From Ophiosphaerella korrae (lineage: Eukaryota; Ascomycota; Dothideomycetes; Pleosporales; Phaeosphaeriaceae), in contig JALNQF010000156.1 in the NCBI GenBank assembly GCA_028456385.1, forward strand, positions 1 to 64,000: a DNA stretch of 64,000 nt, in the 5' to 3' direction. The notes beneath the pieces are model-generated. The model was not told the DNA's origin, searched no databases, and saw only the letters and a list, made by a program, of their open reading frames with translations. The translations under genes and the position numbers were made by a program. Of the stretch, positions 43,241 through 58,122 are shown piece after piece (positions within the stretch are counted from its first letter, which is position 1; the number at the start of each line of letters is the position of its first letter).

Positions 43241-43884
43241 TATAAGTACTTGTCTTTTTACTTAAAACTTTTTTTTAAGCTCTTTAAGTACTTTTAAAAT
43301 TACTTTTAGAGCTACTTAAGATTATATATATTTTTAAATATATAAATACTTTTATAAGCTTATAAATCTTTTAAAGATTTATCTTACTTTATAAATATAT
43401 TTATTATTCTATTATATTTAACTTTTACTAAATACTTTATATAATTTAAATCTTTTTTACTTAAACTAAAAAGTAGTTATTAGATTTCTATTATAACTAA
43501 TTAAAAAGTTATATATAGTAGCTAGTTAGCTTAGTAAAACTTTTTTAAAAGTAACTTACTATTTTATTAAGATAGAAAGGCTAGTAATATAGTTATAAAT
43601 AGCTTATTAGATAATAAACTCTTACTACTTAAAAAAAAAACTTTTAGTTAAGTAATAGGCTTAATACTTTTTCTATAAAAAATAAAAAATAAAATAACTT
43701 TTTTAAAAAAAGCTTTATTAAATATTATAGAAGTAATAAAAGAAATTAAGATAGAACTAATTAGTACTAACTTAAGTACTAATAAAGTATAAGATAAGTA
43801 GAGTAATAACTTAGATTAGGAGATAAACTATAACCTAGATACTTAATATAAAGTAATCTCTAAATATATATAATAAATTAGTTT

Positions 43885-46800
43885 AGGTATATAGTTAGTA
43901 GTAATATATATTATTAGGAAGGTATTAGTAATTTAATTATTAACTACAAGTAATAGTACTAGATATTACAAGATATCTTTCTATTATATATAGCCTATTA
44001 TAGATTACTATATATACTTTTATTATTAACTTCTAATTTACTATACTTTTTTCTAAGTAGTTACTAGTAGTTAATATCTAGTAAACCTATTATACCTTAC
44101 TAATCTAGTTATTAGAAGAAGTAAAGCATAAGTAGTATATAGTCTATACTAATATAATAGTAGAAAGTATAACTAAGAAAGAAAGTAAAGTACTTCTAAG
44201 TAGTTATAAGTTAGATAGAACTAACTAAGTAGTAATTAAAATATACTTAAATAACTTAATTACTAAAAAGAGAAATATATAACTTATAATTAAAGCTCTA
44301 GAAATTTAAAATAAAGAACTATAAGAATATATTAAATAAAATTAAGTTTAAATTAAGGCTATTATAGTAGGATAGAACTAGATAGAATAAATTACTTAGA
44401 GACTAGAAATAAGTATAATAAAGAATCTACCTAAAATACTTATACTTAAGAAATTTAATAGAATAAAAAAAGAACTAAGACTTTTCTTAGCTTTAGTATA
44501 ACTATAAATAGACGTATAGGTACTATATATTAATATAGAAGAAAAGAAAGTTATATAAATTAGAATATACCTAAAGAGAAAAGCTATAAGATAGTTTAAA
44601 CTTTACTAGAGAGATTATAGCTTATAAGCTCTAAGAATAAAGAAAGATAAAATAATAGCTATTTTTAGAAGCTATAAATACTTTATATAAAGAATAAGAG
44701 TAGGATTTAAAGATATAGATATTACTTAATAAGTAAAAGAAAAGGTTAAGAGGCTTAAGTAATAAAAAAGTATTCTAGAATATATATTAGAATTTAAATA
44801 ACTATTATAAAATATAGAATAGAATAAACTATCTTTTATATTAAGGTTTAAATAAAAACTAAAAGAAAATATCTAATATAAAGTAATTTTAATAAAGAAA
44901 TAAAGTATATTAATAGCTCTAAAAGTATAAGTAATATAAGTAGATAATAATCTCTAAGAATAGAAAATAAATAAATATAGTAGATACTATAGAAATTATA
45001 ATAGTAGAAACTTTATAATATTAGATACTAATAAAGATAGTAAAAAGAAGAATAAAAACTTTATATACTTTAATTATAATAAAAAAGGTTACTATATAAA
45101 AAACTATAAATTAAAAAAAAAAGATATAGTATATTATAAATATAAAAAACAAAGATACTTTATAAAAGATTATAGAAGTAAGAATTCTAAGAAAGAAAAG
45201 AAAGTATAGTTAAAGATAACTAAGAATAAAAAAGAAGTACCTAAAGTATAAGCTAAACTATAAAAGAAAGTAGTAGTAAATAAAGAATTATAGTATATAA
45301 TACTTAATTAGACTTTTTATTATAAAAATAACTACTATATATACTTTTTTAGTAAGTAGAAAGTAAGATAGTTCTTATAGAAAAATAGAGTAGTAGTAAT
45401 AAAAGAAAGAATTTAAGATTAGCTTAAAAAGACTAATATAGTTATTTCTAAGAAACTAAAAAGTAATAAAGAATAAGTTAAAGTAAAAGGTATAAAATAT
45501 ACCTAAATTAATAGAAGCTATAATAGCTATACTATAATAGATATAGTAGAATAAAATAAATATTAGTAGTTTATTTAGATATACTTACTAGTTATAAGTA
45601 TAAAAAAAGTATATAAAGACTAGAAAATACGTAATCTTAAAAATATAAAGTTTATAGTATTTTAGTAATAAATAGAATAATATATAGTAATAGTAAAAAG
45701 AATACTTATATAAAGAGAGAAGTAGTTCTTTATAAAAAAAACGTAATAGATTAATAAAGCCTATATACTAAGTATACTAGTAGTATACTATATCTTAGTA
45801 TAAATAAAACCTAGTACTAATAAATACTAGTAAGAGGATAATAAAAGAATAGATCTAAAATATCTAGTATACTTTAAAGTATCTTAGGTATTATACTTAA
45901 ATACTAACTATTATATATATAGAGAAGCTAAAGTAAGAAACTATACTTAGCTAGTATAAAAAAAAGAATATAACTATATAAAAGCTATCTAAAGAAAAGA
46001 TATTAAAAGTTAAGAATTATTTAGTATACCTAATAAAGAGTATATAGTAATTAAACCTAGAAAGAAACTACTTAGAAAATATATCTTAAAAAGACTATAG
46101 TATAAATATATAAAAGATAAATATCTAAAATATAAAGATAATAAATAAAAAATAAAGTAATAGCTATAGATAGATAGATAATTTATAAAATAGCCTAAGT
46201 AAGTAAAGCTTAATAGTATAATTAGCTTATATATTATAAAAGAATAAACTTACTAAGAAAAGAAAGTATAAATTATAATTAATAGTAGAGCTATAAAAAA
46301 CTTTATATTAAGAAAGTTTATAGAAGATAAAGAAATAAAGTATATAATAAAGAAATACTCTTAATAATTAAGTATAATTAAAGGTAAACTATTCTAAAAA
46401 CCTATTAAGTTTAAAATAGTACTCTCTATACTAGAGCTAAAGAGACTAAAAATTAAAAATATAGTTATAGATATAAAAATAATTAATAATAAATAAAAAA
46501 TAATATTAGGTATACTATAGTTATAAATAACTAACCTAAGAATTAATTAAAGAATAAGAGAAATTAGTTACTTTAAATAAGAAATATTAAATACTAATAT
46601 AAGTATATATAAGAAAATTCTAAGAAGAATATAAGAAATAAGAAAAAAAATTTACTAAACTAAAAGACTACTTTCTAGAATACTAATTATAGGACCTAGT
46701 AATAAAACTAGAAAAAAGAAAAGATATAAGTTAGAGCCTAATCTATAGAAAAATAAAACAAAAATCTTAGATTAAGTAAATATTTATATAGAATATAATA

Positions 46801-49050
46801 AAGAAATAATAGATATAAAAATCTAAATCTTTAATAGTATATAAACTTATATTTATAGATAAAAAAGAGATAAGTAATAAATAACTTTATATAGATTTTA
46901 AGAAGATAAACGTAATTATAAATAAGATCTAGTATCTTTTACTATATATAGATAAAATATAAAATAAACTATAAAAATTTTAAATCTTTATAAAATTAGA
47001 TATTTAGAATACTTACTATTAGATTAGAATTAAGAAAGGAGATAAATAGAAAACTATATTTAGAATATAGTATAAACTATTTAAGTACTTAGTTATACTA
47101 TTTAAACTAATAAACGTACTAGTAGTATTTTAAAAGAAAATTAATATAGTCTTAAGAGACTACTTAAATATATTTATCTTTATATACCTAGATAATATCT
47201 TTATATTTTTAGAATTAAAAGAAGAATATATATAATATATATATATAAAGTACTAAAAAAACTAGTAGAGAATAAATTATTTTTTAAAATAAAGAAATAT
47301 AAATTTTATATAAAAGAAGTAGACTTCCTTAGATTTATAATAAAACTAGAAAAAATAAAAATTAACTTAAATAAAATTAAAGTAATCTAAGAATAGCTTA
47401 TACTAAAAACTTATAAGAAGTCTAATAGTTTTATAGAATAGTATACTTATATAGAAAGTAAATAGTAAAATAGATTAAACTTATAGAACTATTAATAAAA
47501 CTTATAAAAAAAGATATACTATTTAAATAGACTTAAGAATATAATAAAGTATTTACTTAGATAAAATAGAAGTTTATAAAGAACCTAGTTATTAGAATAT
47601 ATAACTTAGACTTACTAGTAATAGTAAAAATAGATATATTAAATTTAATCTATAGAATAGTACTAATATAAAGGAACCTAGATATAAAGTAAAAATACCT
47701 AGTTAAATATTTCTCTAAGAAAATAAAGCTAGTAAAACTTAACTACTTAATCTATAATAAAGAAATACTAGTAATTTATAAAGTTTTTAAATAATAAAGA
47801 GTATACCTATAAAGAGTAAAGTATTAAATAAAAGTCTATATAAACTATAAGAATCTTATAAAATTTATAATATATAAAGATTTATTATAATAGTATATAA
47901 GATTATAAGAATATATATTAAAATTTAATCTTAAGATTATATATATTAAAAAAAAAGATAACTAGTTTATAGATATATTAAGTAGAAAACTAGATTTATA
48001 AAAAGAAGTAAATACTACTAGTATAGTTCTAGTTAAGAATAATTATAGATACTTAGTTTTAAATATACTTAGAATAGCTATAATACTTAAAAGAAAAAGT
48101 AGTAAGCTAAATAAAAAGATTTAAAAAAAGATATAAAAAGCCTCTAAGAAAATAAAGAAGCTAAAGATCTAAGAAAAACTTATAAAAGCTTATAGAAGAA
48201 TATATATTCTTAGTAAAATATAAAAAGAATTTATATAATAATTTTATAAACTACTTAGATATAGATACTAAAGTATTAATAAAATACTAGGTAGGCTTTT
48301 TAAAGACTACTATATCTTAAAAGTAAAATAACTAGTAATAGAAGTACTAAGAGACTTTATAGAATATTATAGAAATAAGTATAGTAGATATATACTATAT
48401 AGAATATTATAACTAGTTAAGATACTAGATTAACTTTAGAAAGTTATTATAATAAACTTTATTATAAAGTTACTAAAGTTAAAAAACTTAATATTAGAAG
48501 TTAAGTATAATAAAATCTTAATAATAGTAAATAAGTTTATAAAGTACTTATTCTTTAGATTATATAAAGAAAAAAGTAAAATAGAAGTTACTATATACTA
48601 AGTTCTAGAGGCTATAGTTAGCTAATATAGTATTCTAGATAAAATTATTATAAATAAAGATATAAGATTTATATTAAAACTATAAAGTACGTTAATAGTA
48701 TACTATCTATAAGGAGATAGATAATTAGAATAAATAAATTAGATAGTAGAGTAGTACTTAAGATACTACTTTAACTATAACTAAAATAATTAGATATTAT
48801 TATTACTTATAGTATAGCTAGTATATAAGAGTATAAAAAATATAGTAATAAAAGTATTACTTTTTTTTTATAAACTATAGATTTAATCTTAATATATACT
48901 AAATACTAAGATATAAAGTATTTTATTATAGTTATAATAAAAGAAAACTAAATAGAACTAATTAGCTTTACTAAAAGAAGTAGTAATATATATAACTATA
49001 ATTAAGAAGCTAGTTATTAAGTCCTTAGAACTAAGTAAAAGTAATAAAGG
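43885..49050 (+). mobile_element. Ty3/gypsy retrotransposon, heavily mutated (plus strand)
   Basis: Family landmarks can be read through the stops. A gag-like segment (KILILKKFNRIKKELRLFLA) lies near 44,440-44,500. A zinc-knuckle-like segment with its Cys codons turned to Tyr is at 45,060-45,185, and a retropepsin-like INSRAIKNFILRKF at about 46,280. Reverse transcriptase (FIKLDIQNTYYLIRI, IFIYLDNIFIF) is at 46,880-47,220, with RNase H-like sequence near 47,600-47,900 and integrase-like sequence near 48,250-48,900. The gag-pro-RT-RH-IN order marks a Ty3/gypsy (Metaviridae-type) element. Termini were not resolved. It is certainly inactive. Confidence 0.75.
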
Positions 49051-49658
49051 TAAGTAAGCTTCTATAAAATAGGCGAGGTTAATAAATAAGTTAGTTACTT
49101 AACTTAATTAATAGTTAGCTCTTATTAGAGTATTACAAGGTATATAAGTATTAATAGATAGATAAGAATCTAATTAAAGTATTAGTTATAATACTCTATT
49201 AAGATAAAAGTATAAAGAAAAGATTAAATATAATAGTCTATAAAGCTCTATTAACGTTCTTATATACTTACTATTTAGCGTTTATTTCTAAGTGCTTACT
49301 CTAGAGTATTTACTACTAAATAGTTACGTATTTAGCTATACTATATTACCTAGCCTAATTACGTATAATATAATAGCTTACCTACTACTTAGTATTATAA
49401 TACTATTCCTCTTTCTTACGCTAAGTTTATCTTTAGGCTTAGGCTTCTATTAGCTAAGTCTAGCTTATAAGTAGTTTACTCTACTTTCTAGTTAAAAACT
49501 ATTTTACTATAATATTACCTCTTTTATAGTCTTATAAACTTTATTTCTTATTAAAAATCTTTACTATAAACTATATTTTAGAAATACTTTATCTATATTA
49601 TTCTTTTTTTAAGTATTCTTTATTTTATTATACTAGATTCTACTCTAAAGTTATAAAG

Positions 49659-49966
49659 TAGACTTTACGTAAGATAACTTAATAAAGTAGTTTTAATAAT
49701 TAACTAAAAAGAGTAAATAGTAAATAAAGCTATCTAAGTAAGTACTAGGTATATATACCTAGTAGCCTACTAAGCGCTAACTAAAAGTAGAAAGGTAGTT
49801 AAATATTAGTAAGTTCGCAATATTAGTAAGTTTACGATATTAGTAAGTTGCAAACTTACTAATATATTAGTAAGTTTATAATATTAGTAAGTTTACTATA
49901 TTAGTAAGTTATAAACTTACTAATATTAGTATAAAAATAAGAGATATAAAGAATAACTTCTTTATA
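49659..49966. repeat. Left LTR of the minus-strand gypsy element
   Basis: The sequence from TAGACTTTACGTAAGATAAC to about 49,966 matches 58,123-58,562 almost base for base outside RIP sites and one repeat expansion. It includes TACTAGGTATATATACCTAG and one 44-bp ATTAGTAAGTT hairpin unit. Length is about 308 bp. Confidence 0.85.
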
Positions 49967-52900
49967 CGTCTTCTTCCTTTTAAAGAGTAAATTCTTAGAG
50001 CTTAAAAAGGGCTTTAATTAACTAATAATACTTATTAAGTAGTAGTAGTAGTAGCTAGGGTTAAAGAGGTTAACTATTTTTAGAGTTAAAATCGTTATTT
50101 ATAGAGTATAGAGCTAAAGTTTTTACTAATTTTAGTATAAAATTAAGACGCGTATAACTTCTATATATAAAACGTATTAACTATAAACTCTTTTCTACTA
50201 CTTCTACTTTATACTAATAAAATTAAACCTAAAAGTATTTATATATAGTATAAGAGAAAGTAAAGTTAATACTACTAAGTAACTTAATAGTACTAGATCT
50301 TTATATAAGTACTTACTATAGATATAAGCTTTATAATAAGTAGGTTTATTAATATAGAGGACTTAGTAAGCCTAATATTTATAAGTATTAAGGGGTAGGT
50401 AGCGTAGAGTAGCCCTAGCTAGGAATTTAGTAGCTAGTTATAAATTCTATAATAGTAAACTAGACTTACGCGTAACTAGTTATAAGAGAGCGTAGTAGTT
50501 ATAGCTATAGTAGTAGGAGTAGGCCTTAACCTAAAAAGAGTCTTACGCTTACTAGCTAAAGTAAACTATTCTTACTATTTTTTATACTATAATTTATTTT
50601 TAGCTAGTAGTAAAGTTTTCTAATTACGCCTTAGAGGGCCTTTTTATACCTACTAATAGCTAGAGTACTTTACTAGGTTATATCTTTATTAAGCTCTATT
50701 TTAAGTATATAGTTAGTATTTTAAGCTTTTTTAAGTAGTTTTAGTAAAAGTTAAAGGTAGTAATTATACTTTATAAAGAGGCTTTTTTACACTTATTAAT
50801 AGTTTTAGGCTTATCTAAGTAGTTCTAGTAAGAGCTAAAGGTAGTAATTATACTTTAGAGAAGGCTTTTTTATACCTATTAGTAGGTTAAAATACTTTAA
50901 TAAGTTACGTCTTTATTAAAGCTTTATTTTTTTAGTATATATAGAGTTAGTAGTTTAGCTTTTTTTAAGTAGTTTTAGTAAAAGTTAAAAGTAGCTTTAT
51001 ATTTTATAAATTCTTCTACTAGCTTTTATATAAGTTTATTATAGCTAGCTTAGTAAACTAAGTAGTACTATTTTATATATTTTCTACGCTCTTTAAAGTA
51101 TATATCTAAGATAGCTTCTACTAAGTATTCTTTATATATACTACTAGTTTCTTTATTAGTAATAATAATAGGGATTAGCTATAGTAGGTCTTAATCTAGT
51201 AAAGGCTTCTAATCTCTAGGGCGTAAGAGTTTTAGAGAAAAGACTAGGAATATACCTTTACTTAGTATTTCTTAGAGTAGTACTAGCTTATATACTCTAC
51301 TATTATAGATAACTCTCTTAATAAAGTATAGGCCTACTTATTAGTAGTTTAATTTTAGAGTTAGCTAAGTAGTTCTCTAATTAGCTATACTAATATAAGC
51401 TTAGTTACTAACTTTATATACTAGTTTACTTTAGTAAAAAGTATTAGCTTAAGCTACTTACTTTTATTATACTTAGAGTATTTTTTCTTTAAAGTAAGCT
51501 ACTAAGTTACTATAAGTATTAAGTAGCTTATTAACTTATATACGTTAGTTATATTAGGCTAGGTTTAGTTAATCTTTATTATTTTTACTAGGGTATATAC
51601 TACTATAAAGGTAATACCTTAGATCTACAAGAAATAGAGTTATCTTAATAGATATATTAATAGTATTATTTACTTAGAACTTAGCTATATATAGCTAGGC
51701 TACCTAGTTATCTTACGCGTAGTTAATATATTACCTTAGAAAGATCTCTAGGGCTTAATTTACTTACTTAGTTTAGCTATTAGTTTCTAGGTAGTATATA
51801 GTTAAGAGCTTTTACGTAATATAGAAGTATTTATATACGTAGCGCTAAAATTAGCTAATAAAAGTTATCTTTCTATTAGATATAATATTTATTAAGACTC
51901 TATAAAGCTTAAAAATAGATATAAAATATTAAGTAGCTTCTTTTAGTTTTAGAGACTTATAGGGGAAAAAATAGTATCTTTTTATAAGGTAGTAGTAAAT
52001 TACTAGAATATATTTATAAATCTAGCTACTATTTTTACTAGTTAGTAAGGCTTAGATATAGTCTACTAAGATATTAGTCTAAGGTATGTAAAGAATTAGT
52101 ATAAGTTAAAAGTAACTAAGTTTACTATCTTATAAGTTCTTTATATAGTAGTAGATTAGGTATATATTATAAAATTACTTAATAGCTTAAAGTATCTTAA
52201 GCTAATAATAGTACTTATATATTAGATATAGCGTGCTATAGAGTCCTTTATAGCCTACTAACTAATAGTTATAGTATAAATTAAAGATTTAGTAGTATAG
52301 ATAGGCGTTTAGAGAGATATATAGACGCGTTTTATTAACCTAAAAGTACTTTTCTTTTTTTAATCTAGTAAAGCTAATATTAGTATATAAGAAGTAGTAT
52401 CTTACTTTATAGAAGGCTTTTAATAGTTTTTATTATCTACTATCTATAGTAGTAAATATAGCTTAGGCTACGTAGTTTTCTAAGTATACTATATCTAGTA
52501 ATTCTTTTATTAGGCGTAAGTTAATAATATATAATAAGAGTTCTAGGTCTAGTTCTCTATTATAAGGTAGTAGAAAATCCTTTAGTAAGTTTACTAATAT
52601 AAGTTTTATTCCTATAATATAGTAAAGGTAGGTGTATACTATAGTAGCTTATTCTAGCGTAAATTTATCTAGCTTTTATAGGTCTATAAGGCTTAGAGCG
52701 TAAATTACTATATCTAGCGTAGGTTTTAAACTTAGGGCTAAGACTTAAAAGCTTAAGATAATTTAGTTAGCTCTTAATACTTATAGATTAGAATTATCTA
52801 TAGAGTAATCTTATAGTTAGTAGCTTAGGGCGTCTATAACCTTATTTATATTACTAGGTGTATATTTAATATAGAAATTAAATTAGGATAAGAATAATAA

Positions 52901-55900
52901 CTAGTAGGCCTAGTAGTAATTAAGCTTTTTAGTTATTATAAAAGTTTCTAAATTATAGTAGTCTATTATAACGCGGATTATATATAGACTACCTATAAGC
53001 TCTAGTTCTTATTCTTTAAATACTTAGATTATAGCTATAAGTTCTAAGTTATAGATATTATAATTATATTCTACTAAGGTGTATTTTTTTAAGAAGAAGC
53101 TAACTAGCTATTAGATTCTATCTTAGTTTAGTTAGCTTATTACTCTACCTAAGGCCTACCTAAAGGTATTAGTTTAGATATAGATTAGTTTTAAGAAGTT
53201 AAAGTAAAGTAAGACTATACTTAGCTAGAAAGTAGCTTTTAGTTTATTAAAAGCGTTTATATATTCTTAGGTAATTATAAAAAGCTTATACTAGGTCTTT
53301 TAAAAGAGTAACTTATCTCTTTTAGTAGGTTTAGTAATAACTTTAGACTTAATTAACTTAGTAAGTAGTAAGGCAAAGCTTAAGTAATCTTTAATAAAGT
53401 ACTAAAGAAATCTAGTATAGCCTAAAAAGGCTAAGACTTCTTTAGTAGTCTTTAGTATTTTTTACTCTTAGATAGCTTTAACTTTAGAGGGATCTATTAT
53501 AATTCCTTTATTAGAGATAATTATACTTAAAAACTTAACTAAAGTAGTATAAAGGCTAGATATTTTAGAGTTTACGTAGAAGCCTTACTCTTTTAGTTGT
53601 ATAAGTACTTTATAAATATACTAGATATAGTCTATTTTATTATTAGAGTATATTAAGATATTATCTATATATATAGTATAGAAGTCGTCTAAATATTCTA
53701 GTAAGGCTAAGTTAATAGCGTACTAGAAAGTAGCTAGTATGTTAGTAAAGCTAAAGGGTACTACCTTATAGGTATATATACTAAAGTAGGTAATAAAAGT
53801 AGTTAGCTATTCTAAATTTAAAGTAATATATAAGTAGTAAAAGGCGTATATTACGTTAAATTTAGAGAATATCTTTACCTTGTTTAAGTAAGCTAGTATT
53901 TCCCTAAAGAATAGAATAGAGTACTAGTCTTTAATAGTAGATTTGTTTAGCTTATAGTAGTTTACTTAGACTTATAAGCTACTATCTAGTTTAGCTATAA
54001 TTAGTAGGTTATTCTTAGCTAAGGAGCTATATTTACTAATAAAGCCCTTACCTTCTATTTTTTAGATAAATTTCTAGATTACTTTATCTTATTTTCTAGT
54101 AAAGAAGTAAGGTTTAGCGTCTAGGATTTTTACACTAAGTTTAAAAGTAATTTCTAAGTTATATAGCTTATAAGAGAGAAGTTTCTTAGTAGCTTTCTTA
54201 TTAAAATAGAGTATTAGGTCTTAATATAGTTAGAGTAGTTCTATAGATAAAATATTCTTAAGCTTTACTATAAGTAGTAGTTTATAAAATTATATATAAT
54301 CTACTTCTTTAGCTACTTTATAGTAGTATACTAGTAGTAGTATTTTATCTAAAGTAAGTACTATAAGCGTATATCTACTTCTTTTAGTAAAGGCTTTAAT
54401 TATACAATAACTAATAGTTTAAATATCTATTAACAAGTTCTATTTATACTTATTAGAGTGCCTACTTAGGGGCTCTATAGGAGTAGATAATAGTTTAAGT
54501 ACTAGCTTCTTTAAGGCTATAGTAGAGTAATATCTAGGTATACTATAGTATACTACTAAGGGGATTTTATTAGTTATCTAGTAGTACTATTAGTAGTAAG
54601 TATTAGGGAATAATAACGTTCTATAGTAGTAGTTAAGTTTAATAGTATAAGCTTTACACTATAAAAATCTTAGAATAAAGTTAAATTAGCTTATATTTTT
54701 AATAATATAAGTAGAGGTCTATTTAATATACGTACCTACTTATAAGTAGAACTTAACTTAATATATAATAGACTTAGATAGAAAACTATTATATCTTTTA
54801 TAAATAATAAGTTAAAGTAGCTAGATAGTTTATAATTTTATAGTCTTCTAAGTAAATTTTTATTAAATAAAGTTTATATTAGCTCTATTATTAGCTAGAG
54901 TTCTAGCTATATAAGGTACTATAAGGTCTTTACTTAGGAAGCTAGTAAATAAGAATTAGTTTAGCTTAGCTTTTATTAGATTAGTTAGTAGTTTCTTATA
55001 CTAGACTATTTATATTCTATAGGTAAGTATATAGGATATAGCTATACTAAGAGTTATATTTTAGTAGTTAATTACGCTCTTCTAGTTTATATAATCTCTA
55101 GGTTAAGGCTTTAAGCTTAGAGAATATTGTTTTCTAAATCCTAGTCTAAGTTAGGCTCTAGTTCTAGCTCTATATTTAGTTAGAAGTTATATTTAAAGAA
55201 TTAGTCTTCTATTTCTATATCTATTTTAGAGTCTATTACTATATAGGTAGCTATATAGTAGTTTATAGTATTAGTAGGTATCTTAGATCTAGTAGCTTTT
55301 ATTTATTTATAAGTAGTATAGTCTAGCTTCTTAATACCTATCTTTTTATAGCCTTAGTATAAAATTATTTTAAAGTTCTTAGTTTTAATTATAGTAGTCT
55401 TTTTACTAGTTAGGTATATTCTTTTAAATACGCCTTCTAGTTATAGTTAATAGTATTTTAGTTTTTATAGAGTTATAGCTAGTTCTTCTTTAAAGTTTTA
55501 TATCTACACTCTTAGTTTAGCTCTTATAGGCGCTAAGGTATAAAGCTAGGTTTACTTAAGGCTTATATCTAAGTTATAATTATTTACTTTATTTTCTAAT
55601 ATTAAGATTATCTTTTAAAAATTAGTAGGGCTATTATAGATACTAGGGGTAGTACTAGTAGCCTCTCTAAGCTAAGGTTATAGCTTTTTTTAAAGGTAGA
55701 TATTATATAGCTATAGGTTCTATTATAGTTTAAGGCTAATATTATTAAATTTAGAGAGGAATTTAGCTTATACTAACTAGGTAGTTTTATAGATTAGTTA
55801 ATCTAGTCTAAATTTAGCTATTTCTAGAGTTTTATAATATACTTCTCTTAATCCTACTATATCTATATTACTAAATTAGTAAAAAAGTATAAAGAAATAT

Positions 55901-58122
55901 ATAAATTCTTCTTAGTATAGGTAAGTAATACTATTTAAGATAGTAAGGTATAAGTAAGCTAATCCTATATAGTAGTATATAATAACGTTAGCTTAGGTTT
56001 ATAAGCTAATATATTTTTTTCTATTAGTAATAAAGTAATTATATATAGACTAGATAAAGGATATAACGTCTACGTAGTATCTTATACTTAAAAATTATAA
56101 GGGTTTTATAGAGTAGTCTTTTTATTCTTTATACTAGTAAAAATTAAAGGCTAGCTCTTAGATACTAGTTAAGAAGAGAGTTAAAGTAAACTCTTCTCTA
56201 TTAAAGATATAGTAGCTTACTACTAGTACTTAGAGTTTAAACTCTCTTTTAAAGAAGCTAAGTTACTAGCTTTATAGTAAGATCTTAGTATAAAGTAGTT
56301 TTATATCTTTCTACACTAGTATATTAAAGTTAAAAGTTTCTAGCTTAGTTTATTTAGCTATTAAGTCTTCTTAGTAGATTACTACTTTATATAAGTAGTT
56401 ATATTTTACTATAGCTTCTTCTTATAGAGCTTTATACTAAGTAGCTCTTTAGCCTAAAGTATTATATTACTCTATAATATAGTTATAGTCTAGTAGTAAT
56501 TATACTAGGTGTTCTTAGAGTTAAGCTAATTAGTTATCTTATTAAGAGAGTTATTTATCTAATTTACTTACTCTAGCTATAAGCCTCTAGTTTTATTTAT
56601 TTACTATATTAATTATATCTTATATCTAAGTATTTGTAACTACTAGGTATAATACTATTCTAGCTAAAGCAAATTCTCTAAGAGATAAGTAATTACTAGG
56701 TTTATTATTCTTAATTCCTTAGTATAAGGTTAGTAGTAAGGTATAAAACAAGGGTTAGAGCTTAGTAAACTTAGTAAGTAATTTCTTAAGTTTATCTTAA
56801 GATATAAAGACTATTCTTAGTAGTAGGTCTTTATTAATTATAGCGTTTAATAGTAAGTTATTTCTTAGCTCTTCTAGGATCTTAAGCTTAAGTATAGGCT
56901 AAAGTAATAATACTTAGCTAACGTTTAGTTAGGTATTATTAATTAAGTTATTTAATATAGTCTAGTTATTAAAAGAGACTTTAGTAACTAGTCTATACCT
57001 TAGGGGGCTACCTTAGTTAAAAAGAGTAAAGTCTATATCTAGGTTAAATTCTTCTATAATAAGTTAGTTAGGAGTAGCTAAGTCTATTATAGAGCTATTA
57101 GCTAAGAAAGTGCCTAGTACTTATTAGGGAATTATATTAGGTTAGAAATTAAGTTTACTAAGTAGTCTTAGCTAAATAAAGGATTTAGAGTCTATTACTT
57201 ATTTTCTTTTATCTTTCTATAAAGAGGTCTTAAGATATTATTAGAAGTTACTTAGTACTTTTTTTATTAGAGTAGTTAGTATAGTAAGTCTTTAGGTCTA
57301 TTTTTCTAAAGACCTAGTTCTAGCGCGTATTTTATAGATTTTTTGTAGTATAGTAGCTTTAGAGTATTCTTTTAGTTTTTTACTAGATCTATAGTCTACT
57401 ATTTATAGTATATCTTTATCTTATAAGTATACTTAGTTTAAGTAATAAAGAGGTTATAAGCTAGTATTATTTTAGTTTAAGAGGCTAGCTTTTAAGAAGA
57501 TAGAAGATTTTTTATATAACTAAGTTATAGTATAATAAGCTAAGTTATAGTAGTTATATACTATATTAGTACGTTTAGCTATTAGTTTATAGAGATTTAG
57601 ATCTTTAGCGCTAGCTAGTAAAAGTTTTAGTATAGTCTAGGGCGCTTTATTACTTAGTTCTTATAAATTAAGTACTAGTAATTTACGTAGGTTTAGGGGT
57701 CTTTTCTTTCTCTAGCGCTACTACTTAGGTTTAATACCTAGTATAAGTACGCCTTTACTTAGGTATATATAGTAAGTATAAGCTAAAGCTTTATAACTTA
57801 TAAAGTAGTTAAACTACTTTTCTTTAGTATATATTTCTTTCTAGAACGTTAGCGCTAGTACTAGTAAAAATAGAGCGCTAGAAACCTTAACTAGAACTAT
57901 AATATAGTAAACTTAAGGAGCTACCTAGCGCGCTATAGCTAAGGTAGGATCTAATTCCTAGTAGTATAGTTCTTTTTAGCTAGCTAGGCTTAATTAAGAG
58001 TTAGCTATAATTAGCTATCTTGTAGTAACTCTAGTATAAGTAAAAAAGCTACTAGCGTAGTTCTAGGTTATAGAGAGGCCTATAAAAGTAAAATATTTAT
58101 AGAGATCTACTATTATATAAGG

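Noticed and set aside
49805..49940. CRISPR-like array of ATTAGTAAGTT repeats in the LTRs
   Set aside because: The organism is a fungus; the repeats are nested AT-rich palindromic units inside an LTR without unique spacers.
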